Positions 15,020-22,674 of a stretch of 64,000 nt of DNA are shown piece by piece. The notes under the pieces were generated by a model. The model made no database searches. It was not told where the DNA came from and saw nothing but the letters and a program-made list of their open reading frames with translations. The DNA lies in the NCBI RefSeq assembly GCF_019973735.1, contig NZ_AP024463.1, forward strand, positions 2,356,001 through 2,420,000. Direction: 5' to 3'. Both the position numbers and the translations under genes were made by a program. The stretch comes from Arachnia rubra (GTDB lineage Bacteria; Actinomycetota; Actinomycetes; Propionibacteriales; Propionibacteriaceae). The first letter of the stretch is position 1. Each line of letters opens with the position of its first letter.

Positions 15020-16696
15020 TCAGTTCTGGATCAGGTTGAGGGGTTCACCGTGGGCGCCGGGTTGCTGGGATTTCTCCACCGCGTCGAGGGCTTCCCCATA
15101 GCCGGCGGTGGCGTGGCGGATGACCCCGAGCCCCGAGTCGAGGTCGAGGGCGCGGCGCAGTCGTATGGCCGCGGCCTGGGTGCCGTCGGCGACGATGGTG
15201 ACGCCCGCCGACTGCATCCAGCCGGAGTAGCCACCGCCTCCGGAGTGCACCGCAACCAGGTCCGCCCCACCCGCAGCCAGCAGCATGGCGTCGAGGAGGG
15301 GCCAGTCCGTCACCCCGTCGGAGTCGTCGCGCATGCCCTCGGTGCCAATCCTGGGATGGGTCATTCCCGCCGAGTCCAGATGGTCGCGGCTGAAGGCGAC
15401 GGGAGCGGTGATCCGCCCGTCAGCGACGGCCTCGTTCACAGCCACGGCCAGGGCGGAACGTTCGCCGTACCCGAGCCAGCAGGAACGAGCGGGCAGCCCC
15501 TGCAACGGGATATGACGGCGTGCCAAGTTGATCCAGCGGGCGATCTCGGGGCGTTCAGGGAACATTGTCGAGGCCAGGTCGTCCACCACCTTCATGTCGT
15601 GCTCGTCTCCTGAGAGGATCATCCAGCGGAACGGCCCGATCCCCCGGCTGAACAACGGCCGCAGATAGGCCTCCATGAATCCGGGAATCTCCGCGAAGAC
15701 CCGTCCCCTCTCGCCCTCCTCAAGAACCTGGGAGGCCTGCACCCTCAGGTTGTTGCCATTCTCGAACACCACCGACCCGCGGTCTCCGAGTTCCAGCATG
15801 GCCCGTATCTGCGCGGCCATCGATGCACGGGCATCTCGTTCCACCCGTCCTGGATCCCGTTCCCGGGCGCTGGTCCAGGTCTCAAGGGTGTATCCGGCGG
15901 GCAGGTAGCCGTAGCGGGCATCGTGGGCTGCGGTCTGGTCGGTCACGATGTCCGGCAGCGCGTCGCTCGCCGCGATGGCGGGAAAGATCTCGGCTGCGTT
16001 GCCCAGCAGGCCGACGGCGGAGGGGCACCGCTTGGCAGTGGCCGTGGTCACGGCCGCGAGCGCTTCGCTGAGGTCGTCAAGAACCAGGTCAAGCCCTCCT
16101 GTAGCGTGGAGCCTCGACAGTTTTGCGGGGTCGGCTTCCACCGTGAGAGTGGAGAGCTGCAACATCCGCGCAGAGATCGGCTGGGAGGAACCCATCCCTC
16201 CCAGGCCTGCGGTGAGCACCCAGCGGTGGGGTGCGGTGGTTTCCTGGAAGTGCCGGCCGAGGGCAGCGCGCAGCAACTCGTAGGTGCCACCCAGTACACC
16301 CTGCCGCCCGATGTACTGCCAGGCGGCCGCGGTCAGCCCACCCCAGATGGTCTTGTGCTCAGCGAGCCGGGAGTAGAACCTCTCCTCCGTGGCCCAGTTC
16401 CCGACGGTGTTGTTGACTGCCGAGACCACCATCGGGGCGGCGGCATGGGTGTTCAGCACAGCCACGGGACGGCCAGTCTGCAGCACCAGTGTCTGGTCCT
16501 CACCGAGACGCCGCAGGGCATCGGTGATCTGACGGTAAGCGTCCCAATCCTTAACTGCTTTGCCAATGGAGGCGTAGACAACAAGTTCCTCAGGCCGCTC
16601 CCCCACCTCCAACACATTCTCCAGCAGGCGAAGCAGAGCCTCAGCCCGCCAGCTGCGGCAACGCAATTGGGTCCCTCTACAGGCCGTGACGCTCAT
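15020..16696 (-). CDS. Urocanase-family hydratase, probably for a modified (S-methyl)thiourocanate
   Basis: The 558-residue protein follows urocanase throughout: ERPEELVVYASIGKAVKDW, VLTAGLGGMGSSQPISARM, GLLGNAAEIFP, VTDQTAAHDARYGYLPAG, GLPARSCWLGYGERSALAVA, SRDHLDSAG and DGVTDWPLLDAML. Urocanase uses tightly bound NAD as an electrophile to add water to urocanate. Several substrate-pocket stretches differ from true HutU: YASIGKA instead of YGGTGKA, and GGGGYSGWMQSAG where HutU has GGGVGxGxSxHAG, losing the final histidine. Such changes fit a substituted imidazole, as in thiourocanate or S-methyl-thiourocanate hydratases. The RBS AAGGAG supports the ATG at 16696. It is preceded by the URO-D gene and followed by DUF917, 30 bp apart. 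Confidence 0.82.
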   Translation of the reverse strand: MSVTACRGTQLRCRSWRAEALLRLLENVLEVGERPEELVVYASIGKAVKDWDAYRQITDALRRLGEDQTLVLQTGRPVAVLNTHAAAPMVVSAVNNTVGNWATEERFYSRLAEHKTIWGGLTAAAWQYIGRQGVLGGTYELLRAALGRHFQETTAPHRWVLTAGLGGMGSSQPISARMLQLSTLTVEADPAKLSRLHATGGLDLVLDDLSEALAAVTTATAKRCPSAVGLLGNAAEIFPAIAASDALPDIVTDQTAAHDARYGYLPAGYTLETWTSARERDPGRVERDARASMAAQIRAMLELGDRGSVVFENGNNLRVQASQVLEEGERGRVFAEIPGFMEAYLRPLFSRGIGPFRWMILSGDEHDMKVVDDLASTMFPERPEIARWINLARRHIPLQGLPARSCWLGYGERSALAVAVNEAVADGRITAPVAFSRDHLDSAGMTHPRIGTEGMRDDSDGVTDWPLLDAMLLAAGGADLVAVHSGGGGYSGWMQSAGVTIVADGTQAAAIRLRRALDLDSGLGVIRHATAGYGEALDAVEKSQQPGAHGEPLNLIQN

Positions 16697-16715
16697 GTAG
16701 CTGCTTCTCCTTCAG

Positions 16716-17657
16716 TCAGTCTTCGAGTGCTGCTTCCACACCCCGCCTGAGACCTTCCAGCGCGTGGGGGTTGATATCGGAGTGCAGAGTGCAGTTTGGA
16801 GCCACTATCAGGCGATCTCCTGCGGCGCGGCGAGCTCGCAGGACATGTGCGGCCGCTTCGCTGGGAGTCCAGTAGAGGCTGTCTATCTCATCGATTCCCA
16901 CCATAGGGGCCCAGCCATAGCGGGATGTGGCATCGGCGATGGCGGGTTCGGAATCTCTATCCGACCAGCTGAGCACCTCGACGGGGTAGTCGGCGATCAG
17001 CTCCGGTTGTGCGTCCTCACCGTGCAGGTGCGCGATCCGCACCAGCGGCGTGGCGGCAGCCAGCACCTGGATGTCGTAGGGGGCAACCCAGTCGCGGAAC
17101 TGTTCAGGTGTGAGGCCAAAGCTGGTTGGGTCCTTGCTGGCGCCGTTCACAGCCACGAACAGCGCATCGACCCCCAAGTCTGCGAGTCCTGTAACGTAGC
17201 GGGCCAGCACACCGGCGACTCGGGCGATGGTGCGGTGGGCCAGGGCAGGATCGGCCTTGAAGTAGTCGATCACGCTTCCGCCGAGGGCTCGAACGAGGGT
17301 CTGGGTGGGCGAGAACAGCGTCTCGATGATGGCTGCCTCGGGAGCCTCAGCGCGAATCAGCCTCAACGCCTCGCGCTGCCGGGCATGGCTTTCCAACTCC
17401 GCGCTAGGGTCGGCCAGAACCGTGTCGAGCTGGGCGGGATCGGTGATCTCGTCTAGTCCGCCGGGCAGGTCGATGCGGTAGTCGTGCATCACTTTGATGA
17501 AATCCCAGTCGTAGTCGCGGTAGAACCGCAGGTGAGCCTCCGCGACCTGCTCAGGACTCCATCTGGCAGAGCCATAGTGCACCCAGGCGCCGACCGGGGG
17601 ACGGTCGGGACTCTCGCCGCGGGCAGCGGCCAGGAATCGGTCACGCTTGCTGGTCAT
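16716..17657 (-). CDS. Uroporphyrinogen-decarboxylase-superfamily protein (methyltransferase-like)
   Basis: Starting MTSKRDRFLAAARGESPDRP (ATG at 17657 with GGAGA 6 bp upstream; an in-frame ATG lies at 17669), the 313-residue product has the URO-D barrel pattern, with PVGAWVHYG near 22-30, DWDFIKVMHDYR, LGVDALFVAVNGASKD and RIAHLHGEDAQPELI. Besides haem enzymes the superfamily holds corrinoid and thiol methyltransferases; their zinc motif HxCG is replaced here by HLHG. Haem synthesis is unlikely given the neighbours. In this operon it may handle a methyl group of the substrate or the released methylthiol, or act as a lyase. It overlaps the livF-like gene by 17 bp, so it is co-transcribed. Confidence 0.7.
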   Translation of the reverse strand: MTSKRDRFLAAARGESPDRPPVGAWVHYGSARWSPEQVAEAHLRFYRDYDWDFIKVMHDYRIDLPGGLDEITDPAQLDTVLADPSAELESHARQREALRLIRAEAPEAAIIETLFSPTQTLVRALGGSVIDYFKADPALAHRTIARVAGVLARYVTGLADLGVDALFVAVNGASKDPTSFGLTPEQFRDWVAPYDIQVLAAATPLVRIAHLHGEDAQPELIADYPVEVLSWSDRDSEPAIADATSRYGWAPMVGIDEIDSLYWTPSEAAAHVLRARRAAGDRLIVAPNCTLHSDINPHALEGLRRGVEAALED

Positions 17658-18393
17658 CGTCGTCTCCATTTCGTGCGGTGCGTCCCAGGTAGGCCTCCTG
17701 GACACGCGGGTTGTCGAGAAGCTCACCGGCCGCTCCCTCAAGGACGAGGTTCCCGGTCGCGAGCACATAGCCGTGGTGGGCGATGCTGAGAGCGAGTTCC
17801 GCCTGCTGCTCGACCATGAGGACGGCCAGCCCCAGGTCGGTGTTCAGCGTCGCGATGGTCTCCAGGACCTCGTCGACGAGGCGGGGTGAGAGCCCCATGG
17901 TGGGCTCGTCCATGCAGATCAGGCGGGGACGGCTCATCAGGGCGCGCGCGAACGCGAGCATCTGTTGCTCCCCGCCAGACATGGTCCCGGCGGCCTGGCG
18001 TCGCCGCTCACCCAGGCGGGGGAAGCGGTCGTACTGGGCCTCCAGGTCCTCACGGATGTCAGCCCGGGACCTCCGGGTATAGGCCCCCATCAGGAGGTTC
18101 TCCTCCACGGTCATCGGCCCGAAGATGCGGCGCGCCTCCGGAACCGACGCGATCCCCGAGGCCACTCTCCGCGAGGTCGGCCACCTGGTGATGTCCTGCC
18201 CGTCCAGCAGCACACGGCCCGTTCCCGGCCGCACGAGTCCCAAGATGGTCTTCATCGTGGTGGACTTCCCCGAGGCATTGCCGCCGAGCAGAGACACGAT
18301 CTTCCCCCCGGGAACCTTCAGACTCACCCCGTCCAGGGCCTTGGCCTGCCCGTAGCTGACCTCCACCGCATCGAGTTCCAGCAGTTCACTCAT
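17641..18393 (-). CDS. LivF-like ABC ATPase of branched-chain-amino-acid-type importer
   Basis: The 250-residue ATPase has Walker A GGNASGKSTT (37-46), signature TMSGGEQQMLAFARA, Walker B RLICMDEPTMGLSP and the H-loop region VLMVEQQAELAL, all typical of LivF. It powers uptake with the LivG-like ATPase encoded just upstream (8-bp overlap). The alanine in GGNASGKST replaces the usual GAGKST or GSGKST residue and is a minor oddity. It belongs to the transporter half of the catabolic operon, so the cargo is probably the pathway substrate and not leucine. Confidence 0.93.
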   Translation of the reverse strand: MSELLELDAVEVSYGQAKALDGVSLKVPGGKIVSLLGGNASGKSTTMKTILGLVRPGTGRVLLDGQDITRWPTSRRVASGIASVPEARRIFGPMTVEENLLMGAYTRRSRADIREDLEAQYDRFPRLGERRRQAAGTMSGGEQQMLAFARALMSRPRLICMDEPTMGLSPRLVDEVLETIATLNTDLGLAVLMVEQQAELALSIAHHGYVLATGNLVLEGAAGELLDNPRVQEAYLGRTARNGDDDDQQA

Positions 18394-19258
18394 GCCCTTC
18401 TCCCTCCCTGGCGCGCTGGCGGGCGTCCTCGGACTTGCCCAGGTAGGCCTCGATGACTGCCGGGTCGTTGCGGACCTGCTCCGGTGGGCCGGAGGCGATG
18501 ACGTGGCCGTCGTCCATCACCAGCACGTGATCGGACAACGTCATGACGAGGTCGAGTTTGTGCTCCACCAGCAGGATTGACTGCCCGGCAGCCTTCAGCT
18601 GGAGAAGCTGCTCCAGCATCTCAGAGGTCTCGGACTGGTTCATGCCGGCGGTCGGCTCGTCGAGGACCAGGAGGGTGGGCCTCCCGGCCAGGGAACGGGC
18701 GATCTCGGTGCGCCGCCGGTTCGCGTAGCTGAGTGTGTACGCCAGGTCGCCGGTCCGGGCCCCAAGACGTTCAGGGAATCTGCCGATCTCGGCGGCCACC
18801 CGTTCCGCGATCCTCTCCCGCTCCCTCCGGATCCCGGGCAGCGGCAGCAGTGCTGCGAGCGTCTCACCCAGCAACGGCAGCCATCCGAGAACCGGGTTTC
18901 CCGCCAGGCCCTTCAGGGGACGGTGTGCGCTCAGCTCCCGGTGCAGGCCGACGGAGACGTTCTCCGCGACGGTCAGGTTCCCGAACACCCGGCCGTTCTG
19001 GAAGGTCCGCAGCACCCCGGCCGTCGCCACCTGTTCGGGGCGCCGGGCTGCCACTACCCGCCCCTGGATCGAGATCTTCCCGGCACTTGGTCTCAGCACC
19101 CCTGTCACGAGGTTGAGGGTGGTGGTCTTGCCGGACCCGTTCGGCCCGATGATCGCCACGGTCTGTCCGGGTGCGATCTCCAGGTCGACGCCCGCGACGG
19201 CGTGCACGCCCTCGAAGTGGCGGTGCAGGCCGGTTGCCTTCAACACTGGTGTGGTCAT
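18386..19258 (-). CDS. LivG-like ABC ATPase
   Basis: From MTTPVLKATGLHRHFEGVHA (ATGA overlap with the permease stop at 19258) the protein is 290 residues. Walker A is GPNGSGKTTT (38-47), followed by LRTFQNGRVFGNLTVAENV, a signature read as YTLSYANRRRTEIARSLAG where the canonical LSYGxQR is changed to LSYANRR, and Walker B LLVLDEPTAGMN, the LivG hallmark. An insert of about 30 residues rich in Leu/Pro (near 110-140) lies where LivG proteins usually have a shorter loop. Partner of the LivF-like subunit. Confidence 0.9.
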   Translation of the reverse strand: MTTPVLKATGLHRHFEGVHAVAGVDLEIAPGQTVAIIGPNGSGKTTTLNLVTGVLRPSAGKISIQGRVVAARRPEQVATAGVLRTFQNGRVFGNLTVAENVSVGLHRELSAHRPLKGLAGNPVLGWLPLLGETLAALLPLPGIRRERERIAERVAAEIGRFPERLGARTGDLAYTLSYANRRRTEIARSLAGRPTLLVLDEPTAGMNQSETSEMLEQLLQLKAAGQSILLVEHKLDLVMTLSDHVLVMDDGHVIASGPPEQVRNDPAVIEAYLGKSEDARQRAREGEGHE

Positions 19259-21075
19259 CAGGCCCTCCTCGTCCACAGGCCCTGGGGCAGGAAACGAATG
19301 ATCGCTATCACGACGATCCCGTAGAGGAGGATGCGCACATCGGGAGCGAGTCGCAGCGCCTCGGGCAAACCCACCAGGGCGAGGGCGCCGAGCACGGCCC
19401 CGAACGGCGAGTTCATGCCGCCCAGCACGACGATCGTCAGCACCAGCACCGACATCTGGACGGTGAACACCGTGGGATCGAGGTAGTTGTACTGGTGAGC
19501 AAGTAGCGCTCCGGCCAGCCCTGCGAAGAAGGCGGCTATCGCGTAGGTGAGCGCCTTGTAGCCGCGGGTGTGGAGCCCCAGGGATCGTGCAGCCACCTCG
19601 TCGGACCCGACGGAGGCCAGGACCGTCCCGAGATGCGATGCCCGTAACCTGAAGACCACGAACAACGTGATCCCCAGCACAACCAGATCGAATTGGTAGT
19701 GATCCTCGGCGACGAGCAGCGGAAGACCGAACACCTCCGGCGAGGGTATGCCGGAAAGCCCGTAGGCACCCTTGGTGACAGCATCCCAGCTGCGGATGAC
19801 CGAGAGCACGATGTAGCCGAGGGCCAGCGTCGCCATGGACACGTAATGGCCATCGAGTTTCCAGATCGGGAGGGTCACCGCCGTCGCCAGCACGGCCGCG
19901 ATGACTCCGGCGAGCAGAAGAGCCAGCAGGAACGACAGCCCCAGCCGCATCACCAGCAGCGCCGAAGCGTAGGCACCGATGGCGACGGGCGCCGCCTGCC
20001 CGAGGGAGATCTGACCGGTCGACCCTGCCAGCAGCGTCATCGGCACCGCGATAATCGCGTAGATCGCCACCTGGGTGCCGACGGAGCTGAGCACTGGGCC
20101 TCCCAGCAGCGGCACTGCCAGGCCAGCGGCCAGCGCCAACACCGCCCAGTGCCACCAGGCCAGCCGGATGGGCCGGCCAGCTCCCAGGAAGGTCCCGGTC
20201 ATGGGCTCGGAGACAACAGCATGCCGGGAACCGAACAGCCCATGGGGACGCAGCAGGAGCACCAGCAGGAAGGCCCCGAAGATGAACAGGTCCCGGAATC
20301 CGCCACCGAACTGGTAGATGCCCAGCGACTCCAGCAGGCCGATCACGAATCCCCCGGCGACAGCGCCGGCGATGGACCCCAGGCCACCCACCGCGGCCGC
20401 GATGAAGCCCACGGTTCCCGTGAAGGAGGCCGAGTAGGGCGAGATGACCCCGGCATACATGCCGAAGAAGATTCCCCCGACCCCGCCGAGGCAGGAGGCC
20501 AGCAGGAATGACAGATTCTGCACCCGTGTGACGGGAACGCCCATCTGGCGGGCGGCATCCGGGTCGGCTGCGGTGGCGCGGACAGCCAGCCCATCACGGC
20601 CGAATCGCAACCAGGCCCACAGGGCAGCCATCGCGGCGAGGGTGAAACCGAAGGCGACCGCGTCGGAGGTACCGAGCCTGACGCCGCCAACGGGCAGGTT
20701 GTCGGTGGGCAGCGGGGCCGGGTATTCGCGGGTGTCGGCTCGGAACAGGATCTGGCTCAGGTTGTCGAGCACCATCGAGGCCGCGAAGGTGGCCAGCAGG
20801 GCAGCGATCGGGGGTGCCTTGATCAGCGGACGCACAGTGGTGAGATTGATCACCCAGCCGATCAGTGCGCTGGCTGCCGCCACCGCCAGCAGAGCCAGCC
20901 ACCACGGCCACCCGAGCACGCTGATGAACCACCAGCCGAGCATCGCGCCGAATCCGACGATGGAGCCCTGGGCGAAGTTGACCACGCCTGTGACACCGAA
21001 GATCAGGGAGATGCCGACGGCCACCAGGGCGTAGACGTTGCCGTGGACGAGCCCCGAGATGATCGTGTCGATCAT
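19258..21075 (-). CDS. Fused LivH-LivM permease
   Basis: One 605-residue chain carries two permeases that are usually separate. Residues 1-285 are LivH-like (MIDTIISGLVHGNVYALVAV, then GVVNFAQGSIVGFGAMLGWW and VGFIAAAVGGLGSIAGAVAG); residues 310-605 are LivM-like (YAIIAVPMTLLAGSTGQISL, GQAAPVAIGAYASALL and VLGGMNSPFGAVLGALALVG). About 16-18 membrane helices are predicted by eye. It forms the channel of the importer with LivF/G-like ATPases. Start ATG at 21075 overlaps the stop of the binding-protein gene. The fusion guarantees a 1:1 permease ratio. The substrate is inferred from the operon's enzymes. Confidence 0.9.
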   Translation of the reverse strand: MIDTIISGLVHGNVYALVAVGISLIFGVTGVVNFAQGSIVGFGAMLGWWFISVLGWPWWLALLAVAAASALIGWVINLTTVRPLIKAPPIAALLATFAASMVLDNLSQILFRADTREYPAPLPTDNLPVGGVRLGTSDAVAFGFTLAAMAALWAWLRFGRDGLAVRATAADPDAARQMGVPVTRVQNLSFLLASCLGGVGGIFFGMYAGVISPYSASFTGTVGFIAAAVGGLGSIAGAVAGGFVIGLLESLGIYQFGGGFRDLFIFGAFLLVLLLRPHGLFGSRHAVVSEPMTGTFLGAGRPIRLAWWHWAVLALAAGLAVPLLGGPVLSSVGTQVAIYAIIAVPMTLLAGSTGQISLGQAAPVAIGAYASALLVMRLGLSFLLALLLAGVIAAVLATAVTLPIWKLDGHYVSMATLALGYIVLSVIRSWDAVTKGAYGLSGIPSPEVFGLPLLVAEDHYQFDLVVLGITLFVVFRLRASHLGTVLASVGSDEVAARSLGLHTRGYKALTYAIAAFFAGLAGALLAHQYNYLDPTVFTVQMSVLVLTIVVLGGMNSPFGAVLGALALVGLPEALRLAPDVRILLYGIVVIAIIRFLPQGLWTRRA

Positions 21076-22241
21076 GACGTGGTCACCGGCGCGTAGGCGC
21101 CGTCCTTGACCGTCACCGGCAAGAGTTTGACGTCACCGGGCCTGCGGTCCGGGGAGAACTCGAAGTCACCGAACTGAACGGCCTGCCACGTGCCGCCGTC
21201 TGAGAGGGCCTTAAAGATTCCCTCCCGGGTGGCGCCGCCCCTGCGGACAGCCTCGGCGAGAATGTTGACAGCGTCGTACGAGTAGGCAGAGAAGGTGCTG
21301 GGATCGTGCCCGAACTTCGCCTTGAACCTCTTGTTGAAGTCCACGACCTCCGGCGAGTCATTGCCGATCAGGAAGTTCTCGATGATGATCGTGCCCTCGG
21401 CCGCTGAGCCGGCCGCCTCCAGGAACTGCGGCGTGTTCTGTCCGCCGAAGAACTGGCCAGTGAACCCGATCTCCCGAAGCTGGCGTACGATGCGAGCGCC
21501 GTCGGGGCCGTAGCCGAGATGGACGATCGCCTGCGGTTCAGCGTCCCGGGCTTTGATCAGAACGGGACGGTAGTCCTCCGAGTCGGGCTGGATGGGCGAC
21601 TCGTAGGCGATCTCCAATCCAGCTCCAGCAGCCGACGCCTTGAAGATGTCGAAGGAGGTCTTGCCCCAGTCCGTCTCGAGATAGACCAGCGAGATCTTCC
21701 GATATTTCCCCGCTATCCACTGCGCGGAGCGGGTCTGGTAGAACTCCTGCGTGAGGGAGGTGGACCACATGTGGTCACCGCCCTTGGTGAAATCGGGATT
21801 GGAGTTGGTAAAGCCGAACTGCACCAGCCGCGCCTGCTGGTAGGTGGCGGAAGCCGCCATGGATGCGCCGGAGGAGAAATCCCCCAGCTCGGCGAGGATG
21901 GTGTTGTCAGCCACGAACTTCTGCGCGATCGGCACTGACTGTTTCGGATCGGACTGCGAATCCTCCCATTTCAGCTCTATCTGGCGGCCGCCGACTCCCC
22001 CAGCGGCGTTCAACTCCTCCAGGGCCAGGTCGAAACCCTCCTTCCAGTACTGGCCGTACTCAGCGCTGGAGCCGGTCACCGGCCCCGAGACGCCAAAGAC
22101 GATGGGTCCGCCCTGGTCGGCGGAACCACTACCAGAGGAGCCTGCCCGCGAGAGGGCGCTGCAGGAACTCAACGCCACAAAAGCGGGAATAGCCCCCACA
22201 ATGGCACGGCGAGATAGTTTTTTAGGCATGGGGAAACTCAT
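21072..22241 (-). CDS. Periplasmic-binding-protein-type substrate receptor (LivJ/K family lipoprotein)
   Basis: The 389-residue protein starts MSFPMPKKLSRRAIVGAIPA and has a lipobox ending ALSSC, so it is a lipoprotein on the outer face of the membrane; the twin-arginine-like SRRAIVG is noted. The mature part is type I binding protein: GGPIVFGVSGPVTGSSAEYG, GVGGRQIELKWEDSQSDP and IVHLGYGPDGARIVRQLRE. It captures the solute for the fused permease. The family takes amino acids, amides, urea and betaine-like compounds; here a histidine-derived betaine is plausible from context. It is the first gene of the 8-gene operon; upstream GTG and downstream ATG starts are possible. Confidence 0.9.
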   Translation of the reverse strand: MSFPMPKKLSRRAIVGAIPAFVALSSCSALSRAGSSGSGSADQGGPIVFGVSGPVTGSSAEYGQYWKEGFDLALEELNAAGGVGGRQIELKWEDSQSDPKQSVPIAQKFVADNTILAELGDFSSGASMAASATYQQARLVQFGFTNSNPDFTKGGDHMWSTSLTQEFYQTRSAQWIAGKYRKISLVYLETDWGKTSFDIFKASAAGAGLEIAYESPIQPDSEDYRPVLIKARDAEPQAIVHLGYGPDGARIVRQLREIGFTGQFFGGQNTPQFLEAAGSAAEGTIIIENFLIGNDSPEVVDFNKRFKAKFGHDPSTFSAYSYDAVNILAEAVRRGGATREGIFKALSDGGTWQAVQFGDFEFSPDRRPGDVKLLPVTVKDGAYAPVTTS

Positions 22242-22674
22242 TTCTTGGCCGGGATGATTGAGCACCGGGAAAGCACGGTGAAACGGGAGACAAACGCTAA
22301 TTTGCGATGCCTCCGGAATGGGGATCAGTTACCCCAGGAGGTGAAAAATTGCGATGTGCAGGCCTCTACACAGAGACCTCAGGCTCAACACCGTGCTGAG
22401 AATGATCAGCAGGGACAACAACACATGCAAGCAGGGCGAGGCGTGACCCGGATGGTCAGATTCGCTGCAATTCGCATGGCTGCTCCCATTAATCGATGGA
22501 CATCTCCAACCTATGGGGTTGGAGACCTCGTGTCAATTCAATCCAAGACAGGTAAACCACATGGCATGACCCGGCAGGCAAGACGGATATAAGCGGGTAT
22601 ACCTTGTATCGACGGCCCGCCCTGCCACGCCACGACGCACCGGAGGGACGCGATGGCCTCTCCAGTGGGATCTC
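22242..22674. other. Leader/promoter region of the catabolic operon
   Basis: About 430 bp with no credible gene; an open frame on the plus strand lacks any recognisable motif. The stretch lies between the amylosucrase 3' end and the operon head, both on the minus strand, so it must contain the operon promoter and probably the regulator's target. A 9-bp inverted repeat at 22503-22525 is the clearest structure. I see no known riboswitch. Confidence 0.5.
22503..22525 (-). promoter_or_regulatory. Inverted repeat upstream of the catabolic operon
   Basis: TCTCCAACC and its exact complement GGTTGGAGA flank a 5-bp TATGG spacer, about 260 bp upstream of the binding-protein start. There is no T-run on the minus strand side, so an operator or leader hairpin is more likely than a terminator. 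Confidence 0.45.
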
